Translations under genes and position numbers: made by a program
Shown here: positions 7,756 to 16,469 of the stretch, piece after piece
Layout: every line of letters starts with the position of its first letter
Numbering within the stretch: the first letter of the stretch is position 1
The notes under the pieces: model-generated
What the model was told of the DNA's origin: nothing
The model's database searches: none
Seen by the model: the letters and a program-made list of their open reading frames with translations, nothing else
From: Limnospira sp050045915
Lineage (GTDB): Bacteria > Cyanobacteriota > Cyanobacteriia > Cyanobacteriales > Microcoleaceae
Assembly: GCA_050045915.1 (NCBI GenBank)
Contig: JBNGCR010000006.1
Coordinates: 1 to 64,000, forward strand
Direction of reading: 5' to 3'
DNA length: 64,000 bases

Positions 7756-8889
7756 TCATTTTCGCTCATACCTCATCCCCGGAAGCTGCGTCACAAACCC
7801 CAACAATTCCAACTGTAATAAAAGACCCGAAACCGTCCCCGCATCCATCCCCGACTGTTCCACAATCAGATCGAAAGGCGTCGCTTCGGGCGCGATCGCA
7901 TCCAATATCTTCAACAACTCCGGCGCCAAATTCAGCCGTTCCGGTTCTGGCGGCGGTTCCGGTTCAAACAAAGGCAATTGAACGGGGACATCCAACTGCG
8001 GAATCGCCCCCAACTGTTCCAAAAGCTGGTCGAGATCCACCGGAATCACCCCCGCCCCGCCGTCAATTAATTTCAGACAGCCGTGGGATTTTTCATCGTC
8101 CAAACGCCCCGGCAAAACGTAGACATCCCGACAAAAATCGTTGGCGATGTGGGCGGTAATTAGAGCCCCCGATCGCTGCGGGGCTTCCATTACAAATACC
8201 GCCCGACTCAACCCGGCGATGATGCGGTTGCGGCGGGGAAAATTGCGGGCGTTCGGTTTGGTTCCGCTGGGAAATTCACTGATTAATAAACCCGACTCCA
8301 TCACCCGTTCGCAAAGGGGGCGATTTTCCTTGGGGTAGGCGATGTCAACCCCCGTCCCCAAAACGGCGAGGGTCCGCCCCCCGGCGTCCAAACAACTGCG
8401 GTGGGCTTCCGTGTCGATGCCCGCCGCCATGCCCGAGACGATCGCGAATCCGCTGCGGGTGAGGGTGGTGCTGATTTTACGGGTCCAGCGGCGTCCGTAT
8501 TCGCTGGGGTTGCGGGTGCCGACGATCGCAATTGTCGGTATTTTCCCTTGAATTTCGTCGGGGTTCGTGATGCCCCGGTAGTACACAATGGGCGGCGGGG
8601 AGGGAATTTCTAGCAGCAAACGGGGATAGTCGGCGTCGGGGGGAGTCCAGAATTTTGGGTTTTTTTCCAGGTGTTTATCGAACAGTTGGGCGGGTTCGAG
8701 TTGCGATCGCTCTCCGGCGACTTTCTCCACCGTCTGTTTCCCGAACCCTTCCACGCGACGCAATTCGGCGGCGGGGGCTTCCCAGGCGGCTTTGAGTGTG
8801 CCGAACTGTTCCTGGAGTCGTTGCAGTGCGATCGGGCCGATTCCCGAAATTTGCGACCACGCCAGCCAGTAGACCCGTTCTTCGGACAT
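7756..8889 (-). CDS. dprA: DNA processing protein DprA
   Basis: A 377-residue DprA/Smf protein that loads RecA on incoming single-stranded DNA during natural transformation. Domains: an N-terminal helix-hairpin-helix/SAM-like region (WSQISGIGPIALQRLQEQFG; VEGFGKQTVEKV), the Rossmann-like core (IAIVGTRNPSEYG, SGMAAGIDTEAHRSCL, LAVLGTGVDIAYPKENR, SEFPSGTKP, FPRRNRIIAGLSRAVFVMEA) and a C-terminal winged-helix segment (ILDAIAPEATPFDLIVEQSG). Length is normal. It suggests competence at least ancestrally. Confidence 0.95.
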   Translation of the reverse strand: MSEERVYWLAWSQISGIGPIALQRLQEQFGTLKAAWEAPAAELRRVEGFGKQTVEKVAGERSQLEPAQLFDKHLEKNPKFWTPPDADYPRLLLEIPSPPPIVYYRGITNPDEIQGKIPTIAIVGTRNPSEYGRRWTRKISTTLTRSGFAIVSGMAAGIDTEAHRSCLDAGGRTLAVLGTGVDIAYPKENRPLCERVMESGLLISEFPSGTKPNARNFPRRNRIIAGLSRAVFVMEAPQRSGALITAHIANDFCRDVYVLPGRLDDEKSHGCLKLIDGGAGVIPVDLDQLLEQLGAIPQLDVPVQLPLFEPEPPPEPERLNLAPELLKILDAIAPEATPFDLIVEQSGMDAGTVSGLLLQLELLGFVTQLPGMRYERK

Positions 8890-8948
8890 TTTTTTCCAGT
8901 TTATTCTGAACCCTTAGATTAATTTATCGCAATTTGATGGAATTGGGG

Positions 8949-8983
8949 AATGAACCACAGAGGCACAGAGGACACGGAGGATT
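8949..8983. repeat. dispersed CACAGAGGACACGGAG string
   Basis: ACCACAGAGGCACAGAGG followed by ACACGGAGGA. Close relatives occur at 15547-15572 (reverse strand) and 28351-28368. A frequent intergenic repeat in cyanobacteria; no function known to me. Confidence 0.6.
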
Positions 8984-9028
8984 GATGGGGAGAGTATAAT
9001 AAATGGACGATCGCGATCGCATTTTACC

Positions 9029-9622
9029 ATGACTCAAGCTAAACTCGAAAATCCCCCATCTTCCGATCAGCGGATTATCCATTCCGGTCTGACCTGGGAA
9101 CAGTTTAAACTGATTCAGGCGGGTTTCGCAGAGTCGCGGCGGGTGCGGCTGTTTTACTCGGACAATACCATCGAAATTATTATGCCGGGGCGGGAACACG
9201 AGTTTTTTAAAACTATCATCGGGATGTTGATAGAGTTGTTTTGTTTGGAAACGGAAACGGAATTTTATCCCCTCGGTTCCACTACCCAAGAACGGGAGGG
9301 GGAAGTCGCCGTCGAACCGGATGAGTCCTACTGTTTTGGCGAATTGAAAAATAGACCGGATTTGGCGATCGAGGTGGTTTTTACCAGCGGCGGCCCGGAC
9401 AAGTTGCACCGCTACCGATCGCTCGAAATTCCCGAAGTTTGGTTCTGGCGAGAGGGTACATTTCATCTCTATCACCTGCGGGGTTCGGATTATGAAGACA
9501 TTGCCCGCAGCGAAATCCCGGAATTGATTAAGCTGGATTTGGAGTTATTCGGACGTTGTGTCTTGATGGCACAAACCTCTCGCCTGGAGGCGGCGAAAAC
9601 CTTGCGAAATGGATTCAAATAA
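9029..9622 (+). CDS. Uma2 family (DUF820) PD-(D/E)XK-like protein
   Basis: A 197-residue Uma2/DUF820 protein, a restriction-endonuclease-fold family greatly expanded in cyanobacteria. Seen: the N-terminal LTWEQFKLIQAGFAE, ... RVRLFYSDNTIEIIMPG, then the catalytic region with an acidic residue in AVEPDESYCF, PDLAIEVVFTSG (acid plus the lysine-like position) and LEIPEVWFWREG. Substrate and role are unknown; many copies travel with mobile DNA. Length is normal and the gene looks intact. Confidence 0.85.
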   Translation: MTQAKLENPPSSDQRIIHSGLTWEQFKLIQAGFAESRRVRLFYSDNTIEIIMPGREHEFFKTIIGMLIELFCLETETEFYPLGSTTQEREGEVAVEPDESYCFGELKNRPDLAIEVVFTSGGPDKLHRYRSLEIPEVWFWREGTFHLYHLRGSDYEDIARSEIPELIKLDLELFGRCVLMAQTSRLEAAKTLRNGFK

Positions 9623-9661
9623 AATAGAATAGACAGAGATTCCTTGAAAATAACTGCAACC

Positions 9662-11020
9662 ATGACCGCATCCGCCAACCCCCGCAACTGGGATGAATTT
9701 TGTGCCGAACTCGGCGATATGGAAACGATCCGCGATCGCGCCCAGGTGACGAAACTCTCCCAGGACTACAACCATTTCAGCCCGATTTTGCAATCCATTC
9801 TCCGGTACAAAACCGGGGATATCGTCGTCCGTCCCACCTCGGAAGCGGACGTTTTGACGGTGGCAAAACTGTGCGTCAAACATCGAGTTTCTCTCACCGT
9901 TCGGGGGGCTGGAACCGGCAATTACGGGCAGTGCGTACCTTTGGAAGGTGGGGTAGTTTTAGACCTCTCAAAAATGAACAAAATTCGCCACATCGAACCG
10001 GGTATCGCCCGGGTGGAACCGGGGGTTAAAATGGCGGCGTTCGACAAACAGGCGAGGGAGATGGGGTGGGAATTGCGGATGGTTCCTTCCACCTATCGGA
10101 CGGCGACCATCGGCGGTTTTATCGGCGGGGGAAGTGGCGGTATCGGTTCGATTACTTACGGACAATTGCGCGATCGCGGCAACCTCAACGCTGTCCGCAT
10201 CGTCACCCTGGAAGACGAACCGCAAATCGTCGAATTGCGGGGGGATGAGGTGCAGAATGTCAACCACGCCTACGGCACGAATGGGATTATCACCGAGTTG
10301 GAAATCCCCCTCGCCCCGGCCTATCCCTGGACGGAATTAATCGTCACCTTCGACGATTTTATGACATCGGCGAAATTCGGTCAAGCGTTGAGCCAGTCGG
10401 ACGGAATTATCAAAAAATTGGTTTGTATTTGCGCGTGGCCGATTCCGTTTTATTTTGCTCCCTTTCGCAACGTCATTTCCGAAGGTCAACACGCGGCACT
10501 GTTGATGGTCGCCGAACCCAGTTTGGAACCCTTCCGAGAATTGGCGAAAGAATTTGGGGGGGATATCTGCTATCAAAAATCAGCCCGAGAAGCGGCAAAA
10601 GGCACGACGATTGTCGAGTTTACCTGGAATCATACCACATTGCACGCCCGCAGCGCCGACCCGTCTCTGACCTATTTGCAAACCCTATTTCCGGCCGACC
10701 CGGAGTTGAAATTAATCGAACACTGCTACCACCATTTTGGGGACGAAGTGATCCAACATTTGGAGTTTTTAAGGACGGGGGGAAACTTGCACCCGGCGGG
10801 GTTGCAAATCGTCCGGTTTTCGGATGAGGCGAGACTAAACGAAATTATCCGCTATCACGAGGAACGGGGGGCGATTATCTTCAATCCCCATACCTATATA
10901 TTAGAAGATGGGGGGATGAAGATGATTGACGTGCGGCAATTGCGGTTCAAACAAAAGTACGACCCCCACGGGTTGTTGAATCCGGGTAAAATGAGGGCTT
11001 GGTGGGAGTGTCAGTCTTGA
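9662..11020 (+). CDS. FAD-linked oxidase (GlcD/VAO family)
   Basis: A 452-residue flavoprotein. The ATG at 9662 is preferred over the in-frame TTG at 9644 because the latter adds only six residues. N-terminal FAD_binding_4 domain: VVRPTSEADVLTVAKLC, the PP loop RGAGTGNYGQCVP, GVVLDLSKMNKI, and ATIGGFIGGGSGGIGSITYG. The C-terminal half is the variable substrate-binding part, ending KYDPHGLLNPGKM as in glycolate and lactate oxidase relatives. It oxidises a small hydroxy compound with FAD; the substrate cannot be read. A separate gene from the Uma2 protein 40 bases upstream. Confidence 0.85.
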   Translation: MTASANPRNWDEFCAELGDMETIRDRAQVTKLSQDYNHFSPILQSILRYKTGDIVVRPTSEADVLTVAKLCVKHRVSLTVRGAGTGNYGQCVPLEGGVVLDLSKMNKIRHIEPGIARVEPGVKMAAFDKQAREMGWELRMVPSTYRTATIGGFIGGGSGGIGSITYGQLRDRGNLNAVRIVTLEDEPQIVELRGDEVQNVNHAYGTNGIITELEIPLAPAYPWTELIVTFDDFMTSAKFGQALSQSDGIIKKLVCICAWPIPFYFAPFRNVISEGQHAALLMVAEPSLEPFRELAKEFGGDICYQKSAREAAKGTTIVEFTWNHTTLHARSADPSLTYLQTLFPADPELKLIEHCYHHFGDEVIQHLEFLRTGGNLHPAGLQIVRFSDEARLNEIIRYHEERGAIIFNPHTYILEDGGMKMIDVRQLRFKQKYDPHGLLNPGKMRAWWECQS

Positions 11021-11034
11021 CAGTGGGAAAAATG

Positions 11035-11054
11035 CCCCCGTAGACGCGGGGGGA
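11035..11054. terminator. GC hairpin after the FAD oxidase gene
   Basis: CCCCCGTAGACGCGGGGGG, 14 bases past the stop codon, can form a 5-6 base-pair stem. It has no run of T after it, so rho-independent termination is only possible, not clear. Confidence 0.35.
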
Positions 11055-11141
11055 CAATGAGAATAAATTTTTTTAAAAGCTTCCCGGACGCATACCAAAC
11101 CCGCAGTAGGATTCAGCTATAAGTTCATTGATAGCACGTTC

Positions 11142-12035
11142 ATGGCCACATCTCGCAATTCCCTTCGCTTACTTTCGTTCTTAACCCGCACCTCCCTCCG
11201 CACTGTCCTGCTGTTGCTTCTGAGTCTGACCCTATCCGCCGCGGCGAAATCTCCCTCGGTTCGCGTCCCGATTTTCGGGTTTCACGACATTATCGATACC
11301 ACCGATGCGGACAAACAGATGACCCGGCGTCCCCCGGTGAGTACGGATTACCAAAAACGGAATCTCTATCATTTTTTCAATTACCTGGTGGTGAACGATT
11401 ATTGGTTCCTGTCCAGCCAGGATTTATTCGTCTATTTTATTCAAAAGTCAAAACCGATTCCGCCCGAGTATCGGGGGCGAAAGCCGGTGATGATCACCTT
11501 TGACGACGGTTATTCCGGCGTTCACGAAAATGTGCTGCCGATTTTGAAGGATTTGGAGTATATTTATCGAGAAAAAGTCAAAATTGTCGTCTTTGTCAAT
11601 CCGGCTTACATGGGAGTCAATATCCCGGAGTACGTCCCCCACATGAGTTGTGAGGATTTGCGGTACGGATTTAAAAATGGATTTTACGACATCCAATCCC
11701 ACGGTTATTCTCACCAAAATTTGGCGCGGCTGAATGCCCAGACGTTGCAGTTGGAGTTGGAAAAAGGGAAGTCTAAATTGCGGGAATGTACCCGAGATCT
11801 CGATCGCAACCAACTCGTCGGCGCCCACATCGCCTATCCCTTCGGCGCCCTGACGCGGCGGGTGGAACGCTACCTTCCCGGCTATCACCTGACGGGGTAT
11901 CTTTACGATGATATCGTATCCAGACCCGCCCTTCTGAAAAATCCCTTCCGCATTTCCCGTATTCCCGTCAATCTCCGCACCACTCCCCGCGAATTGGTGA
12001 ATCTCGCCGAAACGGCGACACCGGCGCGGTTCTAA
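11142..12035 (+). CDS. polysaccharide deacetylase family (NodB) exported protein
   Basis: A 297-residue protein with an N-terminal signal or anchor segment (RTVLLLLLSLTLSAAA) and a NodB domain: VPIFGFHDI at the start, VMITFDDGY (catalytic base and metal Asp), and IQSHGYSHQNL (two metal-binding His). It would remove acetyl groups from an extracellular or cell-wall glycan such as peptidoglycan or exopolysaccharide. The end of the domain (HIAYPFGALTRRV) is also family-like. Single gene; a long A/T-rich gap follows. Confidence 0.85.
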   Translation: MATSRNSLRLLSFLTRTSLRTVLLLLLSLTLSAAAKSPSVRVPIFGFHDIIDTTDADKQMTRRPPVSTDYQKRNLYHFFNYLVVNDYWFLSSQDLFVYFIQKSKPIPPEYRGRKPVMITFDDGYSGVHENVLPILKDLEYIYREKVKIVVFVNPAYMGVNIPEYVPHMSCEDLRYGFKNGFYDIQSHGYSHQNLARLNAQTLQLELEKGKSKLRECTRDLDRNQLVGAHIAYPFGALTRRVERYLPGYHLTGYLYDDIVSRPALLKNPFRISRIPVNLRTTPRELVNLAETATPARF

Positions 12036-12536
12036 TGCATGAAGCGACAGATTTGTCAAATCCCGCAATATAAGTTTACAATCCCCCCTTCAAAATTCGT
12101 GTCTCCGGAAACGGGTTTTGCGACAAACTGATTCACCTGTTGACGAAGATATAGGGGTTTCGGGGGAGGGTTTGGAGCGATCGCACACCAAGCCTGAGAC
12201 TATTATGTTATCAGAACCGCTGAAATGACGCAACTTCGTGGCTAATTGAGAATTATTTTTACACATTTCGTTTTGTTAAGGAGCCAGTGTGATAGAAATA
12301 TTAAAACTTTGATGCAATAAGTTATTTTTAAAACTTATGGTATCCGATAGGGGATTGAGAACTCGGTTGAACACCTTTTATCTATCTCTAATTTTGACCA
12401 AAAATGGCTTTTGTTCGGGGATAATCGGATGGGACTGAACCATCCCTCTTCATCAAACCAGGATGCAATCTTTACGATCAAAATCCGGGATTAAAAAGAG
12501 GGATGTATCACAATGGAAGGATAGATGATTTTTTCC
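12036..12536. other. 500-base intergenic stretch, nothing recognised
   Basis: Lies between the 3' ends of two convergent genes. It is AT-rich with several short runs of T. I see no convincing ORF, RNA gene or long repeat. A terminator for the DM13 gene is expected here but no strong hairpin was identified. Confidence 0.4.
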
Positions 12537-13052
12537 TTATTTACCCGCACAGGGATTGGCACCCGCACAGGGATTGGCACCCGCACAGGGATTGGCATTG
12601 TTTGCGGTGCTGCCATCCATAGATGCGTAACCCATAGTCACATTAAATTCCCGACACCAAATCACCACTGAACCATAGTCGGCTGGGTTCACATCATCTG
12701 GGATGGCATAGCGTTGAGTTCCATTCAAACGCTGTAATTTACCGAGGTTGACATAGTTTTCCGGTTCATAATTATCTGGAACTTTAGAACGATGAAGCAA
12801 AACAAACAAATCGGGAGCATCGGCGGTAGAAAAACTCTGATCGAACTCCAAATATCGAGTTTGATTTTCAGTAACGAGCCGAACAGCACCCTGAGTTTGA
12901 CTTTGATCGTCAACAAAGGTTAAAGATGGCGATGTAGGGGTTTGTGCTTGAACGATCATTTGAGCAAAACCCGCACTGGGTTTCAACAAAAGTGTCGTAT
13001 TCAGACTGACGATAGAAACGACGCTCAACATTGCTAAGTAATTGATTTTCAT
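12537..13052 (-). CDS. exported DM13-domain protein with NPCAG repeats
   Basis: A 171-residue protein: signal peptide (about residues 1-30), then a DM13 (electron-transfer DM13) domain with the family pattern RYLEFDQSFSTADAPDLFVLL ... YVNLGKLQRLNGTQRYAIP ... DYGSVVIWCREFNVTMGYA, including the conserved WC near the end. The C-terminus is three copies of the hexapeptide NPCAGA/NPCAGK. Cysteine repeats of this type could bind metal or a lipid; no function is established. It is 63 bases downstream of the peroxiredoxin-like gene on the same strand, so a small redox operon is likely. Confidence 0.8.
   Translation of the reverse strand: MKINYLAMLSVVSIVSLNTTLLLKPSAGFAQMIVQAQTPTSPSLTFVDDQSQTQGAVRLVTENQTRYLEFDQSFSTADAPDLFVLLHRSKVPDNYEPENYVNLGKLQRLNGTQRYAIPDDVNPADYGSVVIWCREFNVTMGYASMDGSTANNANPCAGANPCAGANPCAGK
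12544..12597. repeat. in-gene tandem repeat, 3 x 18 bases
   Basis: CCCGCACAGGGATTGGCA is repeated three times perfectly and encodes the NPCAGA repeats at the C-terminus of the DM13 protein. Perfect identity at the DNA level means recent duplication or ongoing slippage. Confidence 0.9.
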
Positions 13053-13115
13053 GGTTTAACCTTAACAGGACAAGAATTGGCGGTTATTGACATTAATAAA
13101 AATGTCAATATTTCT

Positions 13116-13772
13116 TTAAACGAATGCCCGAATATTTTCCAGTACAGAAACGATGATATCCGGCTCCAATCGCTTTGTATAATCGGGATCGACAAAGGCA
13201 TAGACGATTACCCCATCCTGATTGACAACATAAGTTGCAGGTATGGGTAATTCAAAGGTTTGATTTCCGTTAGCCGCCTCCAGATCGATGCCCAACTTTT
13301 GATAAATGGGTCGGAGTTTTTCGGGGAGAGTAAACACCAAACCAAACTCCCGGGCGATCGCATTGCCAATATCACTGAGTATTTCAAAAGATAATTGTTT
13401 CTTTTCCAGGGTTGAAAGGGCATGACTTGGAGTTTCCGGAGTCAGGGCAACTAAAGTTGCCCCGAAAGTTTTAAATAGGGGAAGCGATCGCTGCAATGCA
13501 CGCAATTCCAAACTACAGTAGGGACACCAACCGCCCCGATAAAAAGACAGAACCACGGGACCCGATTTCAAGATATCTTGAATTTTAATCGGTTGACCGA
13601 TCGCATTAGGTAAAACAAAATCAGGGATGGTATCTCCGGGTTTCAAGGCGCGATCGACAATGTTGGAATTAATCAAATCAAGGGTGGATTGCTCCATTTG
13701 ATCTTGAAATTCCTGGGGAATCAGAGATTCCATTTCCGTATTTAACTGCCCCAAATCTTCAATTAAATTCAT
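13116..13772 (-). CDS. peroxiredoxin-like AhpC/TSA family protein
   Basis: A 218-residue thioredoxin-fold protein. The core FVLPNAIGQPIKIQDIL ... VVLSFYRGGWCPYCSLEL carries a CPYC pair where classical peroxiredoxins have a single peroxidatic cysteine, as in the peroxiredoxin-like subgroup often annotated near alkyl hydroperoxide reductases. No signal peptide; cytosolic. Roughly 50 residues precede the domain (LNTEMESLIPQEFQDQME), also normal for this subgroup. First gene of a probable operon with the DM13 protein. Exact substrate unknown; peroxide or another thiol oxidant is likely. Confidence 0.8.
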   Translation of the reverse strand: MNLIEDLGQLNTEMESLIPQEFQDQMEQSTLDLINSNIVDRALKPGDTIPDFVLPNAIGQPIKIQDILKSGPVVLSFYRGGWCPYCSLELRALQRSLPLFKTFGATLVALTPETPSHALSTLEKKQLSFEILSDIGNAIAREFGLVFTLPEKLRPIYQKLGIDLEAANGNQTFELPIPATYVVNQDGVIVYAFVDPDYTKRLEPDIIVSVLENIRAFV

Positions 13773-14129
13773 TGATTTTCTCCTGAAAAAATACTGTAGC
13801 CACCATCACCCCGAAACTCAAGACTCAAATTGATGCAGGAGTGATATACTGTGATTCGTCGTAGAACAGCTCTAGATCTCAAAGAAAACCTTTGCTAGTC
13901 GGCTGCGTGATTTCAAACTAATTACATTAACAGCGGCAAAGATGAGTAGAAGATGAAAATCACCTTGATAGAAGATAAAATCACCTTCCTGGCGTTGTCA
14001 GGCCCCTGTCATCGAGGGTTTGAGAATTTCTCAGCAAAAACTCAGGTGAGATCGAGCAATTGATCAGTTTCGGCGACGACGATCGCGGATCAGATCACCT
14101 TCTAGAACAGTTGACGGGGTAGAACAGTT
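13773..14129. other. divergent intergenic region
   Basis: 357 bases between the peroxiredoxin-like gene (minus) and the cupin gene (plus), so promoters for both must lie here. I see CAGATCACCTTCTAGAACAG close to the cupin start and AGTAGAAGATGAAAATCACC at 13945; repeated ATCACCTT strings are present but no known operator. No ORF recognised. Confidence 0.4.
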
Positions 14130-14741
14130 ATGGTAAACCGAGATCGGTTGGTCATGGATGACGGGCAATGTGTGGAAGTCGAGGCGGTCGAGAGCGATCG
14201 CCAGTGGGTGCGTCCCTATCGGCTGTATCGGTTTCTCACCGATTTAGAAGATCTGCTGATAGGAGTCGAAGACAACCCAACCCGACTGCACCTGATTCGT
14301 CCCCTGGTGCGGCAGTTGTTGAACAGTTCCGAGTGGCTGCACTATAATTTTTTACCACCCGATCCGGCTACAGGCTGGTCTGTTTTGATGCTCTATAATG
14401 AACCCGAATTTCCAATCACAATTCAAACAGTCGTTTGGTCCCCCGATCGCGTTTCACCCATCCACAATCACGGCACCTGGGGAGTCGTGGCGATGTTGAG
14501 CGGGCAGGAAAAAAATACCTTCTGGCGGCGATCGCCGACCGCCGACCATCCCGATCGCATCGAATGGGTCGGAGAAGAACTTTTAACTCCGGGAGACATT
14601 CTCTGTTTGATGCCCGATGCAATTCATCAAGTCGAAGCGATCGGAACCGAACCGACCATCAGCTTTAATCTATATGGCGAAACCGACTTTCAACGACGAT
14701 TTGAGTTCGATCGCGATCGCCACACCGCCAAAAACTTTTAA
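14130..14741 (+). CDS. cysteine-dioxygenase-like cupin protein
   Basis: A 203-residue protein of the double-stranded beta-helix class related to cysteine dioxygenase type I (PF05995-like). The iron site can be seen: PIHNHGTWGVVAMLSGQE supplies HxH and a downstream Glu, and AIHQVEAIG supplies the third His. It is expected to be a mononuclear iron enzyme acting on a thiol such as cysteine or mercaptopropionate, but substrate cannot be assigned. The next gene starts 5 bases after its stop, so the two are cotranscribed. Confidence 0.75.
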   Translation: MVNRDRLVMDDGQCVEVEAVESDRQWVRPYRLYRFLTDLEDLLIGVEDNPTRLHLIRPLVRQLLNSSEWLHYNFLPPDPATGWSVLMLYNEPEFPITIQTVVWSPDRVSPIHNHGTWGVVAMLSGQEKNTFWRRSPTADHPDRIEWVGEELLTPGDILCLMPDAIHQVEAIGTEPTISFNLYGETDFQRRFEFDRDRHTAKNF

Positions 14742-14746
14742 AAACC

Positions 14747-15535
14747 ATGAAAAAACCCCAATTATTGCTTACCCTTCTGATACTATTATTTTGCCTCCTG
14801 TGGAGTCCGATCGCTCGGGCGGCGACGTCAGATTTGACCCTGGATGAACTCCTGAATCGCGCCTTTTCCACCAGTCAGGCGGGGCAGTTCGCCCGGGCTG
14901 AAGATTATTGGAGTCAAATCATCGATCGCTATCCAGACAACCCGGCAATGTGGAGCAACCGGGGCAACGTCCGGGTCAGCCAAAACCTGCTACAGGAGGC
15001 GATCGCAGATTTTAACCGAGCCATTGAATTAGCCCCCGATGCCCCCGACCCCTATTTAAATCGCGGCATCGCCTACGAGGGACTCGGACGCTGGGACGAC
15101 GCGATCGCCGACTATAATCGAGTCTTAGAACTGACTCCCGACGACGCCATCGCCTACAACAACCGGGGCAACGCCGAAGCCGGACGGGGCCGGTGGGAAA
15201 ATGCGATCGCGGACTATTCCAAAGCCACCGAACTCGATCCCGGTTATGCCTTCGCCCGGGCTAATTATGCCCTCGCCCTGTACGAAACCGGCCAAACCGA
15301 AAACGCCATTCGGACTATCAAAAATTTGATTCGGAAATATCCCAATTTCGCCGATATGCGGGCGGCATTAAGTGCCTGTTTGTGGGAGAATGGAAAAGTA
15401 GGAGAAGCCGAAAGCAACTGGGTGGCCGTCGTGGGACTCGATCCCCGCTACAAAGATCTCGATTGGGTCGCCAACGTGCGGCGCTGGCCCCCGGCGCTGG
15501 TCGTCGCCCTGGATCGGTTTCTGAATTTGCAATAA
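14747..15535 (+). CDS. exported TPR protein
   Basis: A 262-residue protein with a signal peptide (LLLTLLILLFCLLWSPIARA) followed by at least four tetratricopeptide repeats (for example YLNRGIAYEGLGRWDDAIAD and YNNRGNAEAGRGRWENAIAD), ending with a conserved WVANVRRWPPALV tail. TPR proteins of this build in cyanobacteria work as assembly scaffolds in the periplasm or thylakoid lumen. The partner is unknown. It is coupled to the cupin gene by a 5-base gap. Confidence 0.8.
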   Translation: MKKPQLLLTLLILLFCLLWSPIARAATSDLTLDELLNRAFSTSQAGQFARAEDYWSQIIDRYPDNPAMWSNRGNVRVSQNLLQEAIADFNRAIELAPDAPDPYLNRGIAYEGLGRWDDAIADYNRVLELTPDDAIAYNNRGNAEAGRGRWENAIADYSKATELDPGYAFARANYALALYETGQTENAIRTIKNLIRKYPNFADMRAALSACLWENGKVGEAESNWVAVVGLDPRYKDLDWVANVRRWPPALVVALDRFLNLQ

Positions 15536-15584
15536 CCAGCCAACTCTCTGTGTCCTCCGTACCCCTGTGGTGAATTTTCATTCC

Positions 15585-16469
15585 TCATAACCGCCGCCGC
15601 AACCCTTCCAAGCGGGTTTCGAGCTCGGAAATCAACCCTTCCAGACGGGCGTCCGAGCTCAGTTGGGGGGGCGTATTTTTGGCGATCTGCGACAAATTCT
15701 CGGCCACCGAATCCGAAACCGGAAATTGCAGCAGATGCTTGCCCCAGTGGCGACTCGCGGCGATGCCGGAACGGATACCCCGTCCGTAGCGGGGATAGGG
15801 GCTCAGGGGGGGCAGATATTGGGGACGGTAGGGAACCTCGACGGACCCACACCAGTCCCGCCATTTGAATTCCAAAATTCTGGGGCTGGTGACGACGGGT
15901 ATCCACCGCACCCGCAGGGCGTCGGCAACGATCGCCCCGTGCATGGCCTCGGCTAAGAGCACCTCGGTTTCGGAAATGGCGGAAATGACGGTTTCCACGG
16001 GGTCGGTGGGGTCGATATACCGCCAACCGAGGCGATCGCAAATTTCCTGCCAAGCCGGTTTGGCGAAGTTGGCGTGGTGGACGTGGGGCATGAAGGCGAA
16101 AGAGTCGCGTTTTTTGGGGGCCGGTTGAAACAGATGCCGAACCAATATTGCCCCGTCAGTGACGGCCATTTGGGGAGGTAAACCGAGCATCCCGGCGGAA
16201 AGGGGGCCGCGGACGCAGTGAATTTCCCAGTGGGGCGCGATCGCTTTCAGGGGCTTTTCGTAACCCGCCCCGGTGCTGAAAAAGATGACCCGTTTTGCAG
16301 TTTTAACCCGTTCGGGAAGCAAGTCATTTAATAAGGTTCCGAACCCCACAAATATTTCCGTTTCATCCCCGTCGAAAAAACCGGGGAGGAGGTGGGACCA
16401 CAACTGGGCGTTGAGTTCGTCCCCGAAGTTGGGGAGGTTGTCCCGGCGTCGGTAGTAATAGAGTTTCAT
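15585..16469 (-). CDS. polysaccharide pyruvyl transferase family protein
   Basis: The start at 16469 (MKLYYYRRRDNLPNFGDELN) is chosen because this is the conserved N-terminus of the family and it overlaps the stop of the upstream gene as ATGA. The 294-residue protein has the ExoV/CsaB-type features: NFGDELN, GFGTLLNDLLP, FFSTGAGY, VRGPLSA, TDGAIL and AEAMHGAIVADALRVRWIP. It probably adds pyruvate ketals to a surface polysaccharide or is a GT-B relative. Last gene of a three-gene minus-strand operon with two glycosyltransferases. Confidence 0.8.
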   Translation of the reverse strand: MKLYYYRRRDNLPNFGDELNAQLWSHLLPGFFDGDETEIFVGFGTLLNDLLPERVKTAKRVIFFSTGAGYEKPLKAIAPHWEIHCVRGPLSAGMLGLPPQMAVTDGAILVRHLFQPAPKKRDSFAFMPHVHHANFAKPAWQEICDRLGWRYIDPTDPVETVISAISETEVLLAEAMHGAIVADALRVRWIPVVTSPRILEFKWRDWCGSVEVPYRPQYLPPLSPYPRYGRGIRSGIAASRHWGKHLLQFPVSDSVAENLSQIAKNTPPQLSSDARLEGLISELETRLEGLRRRL

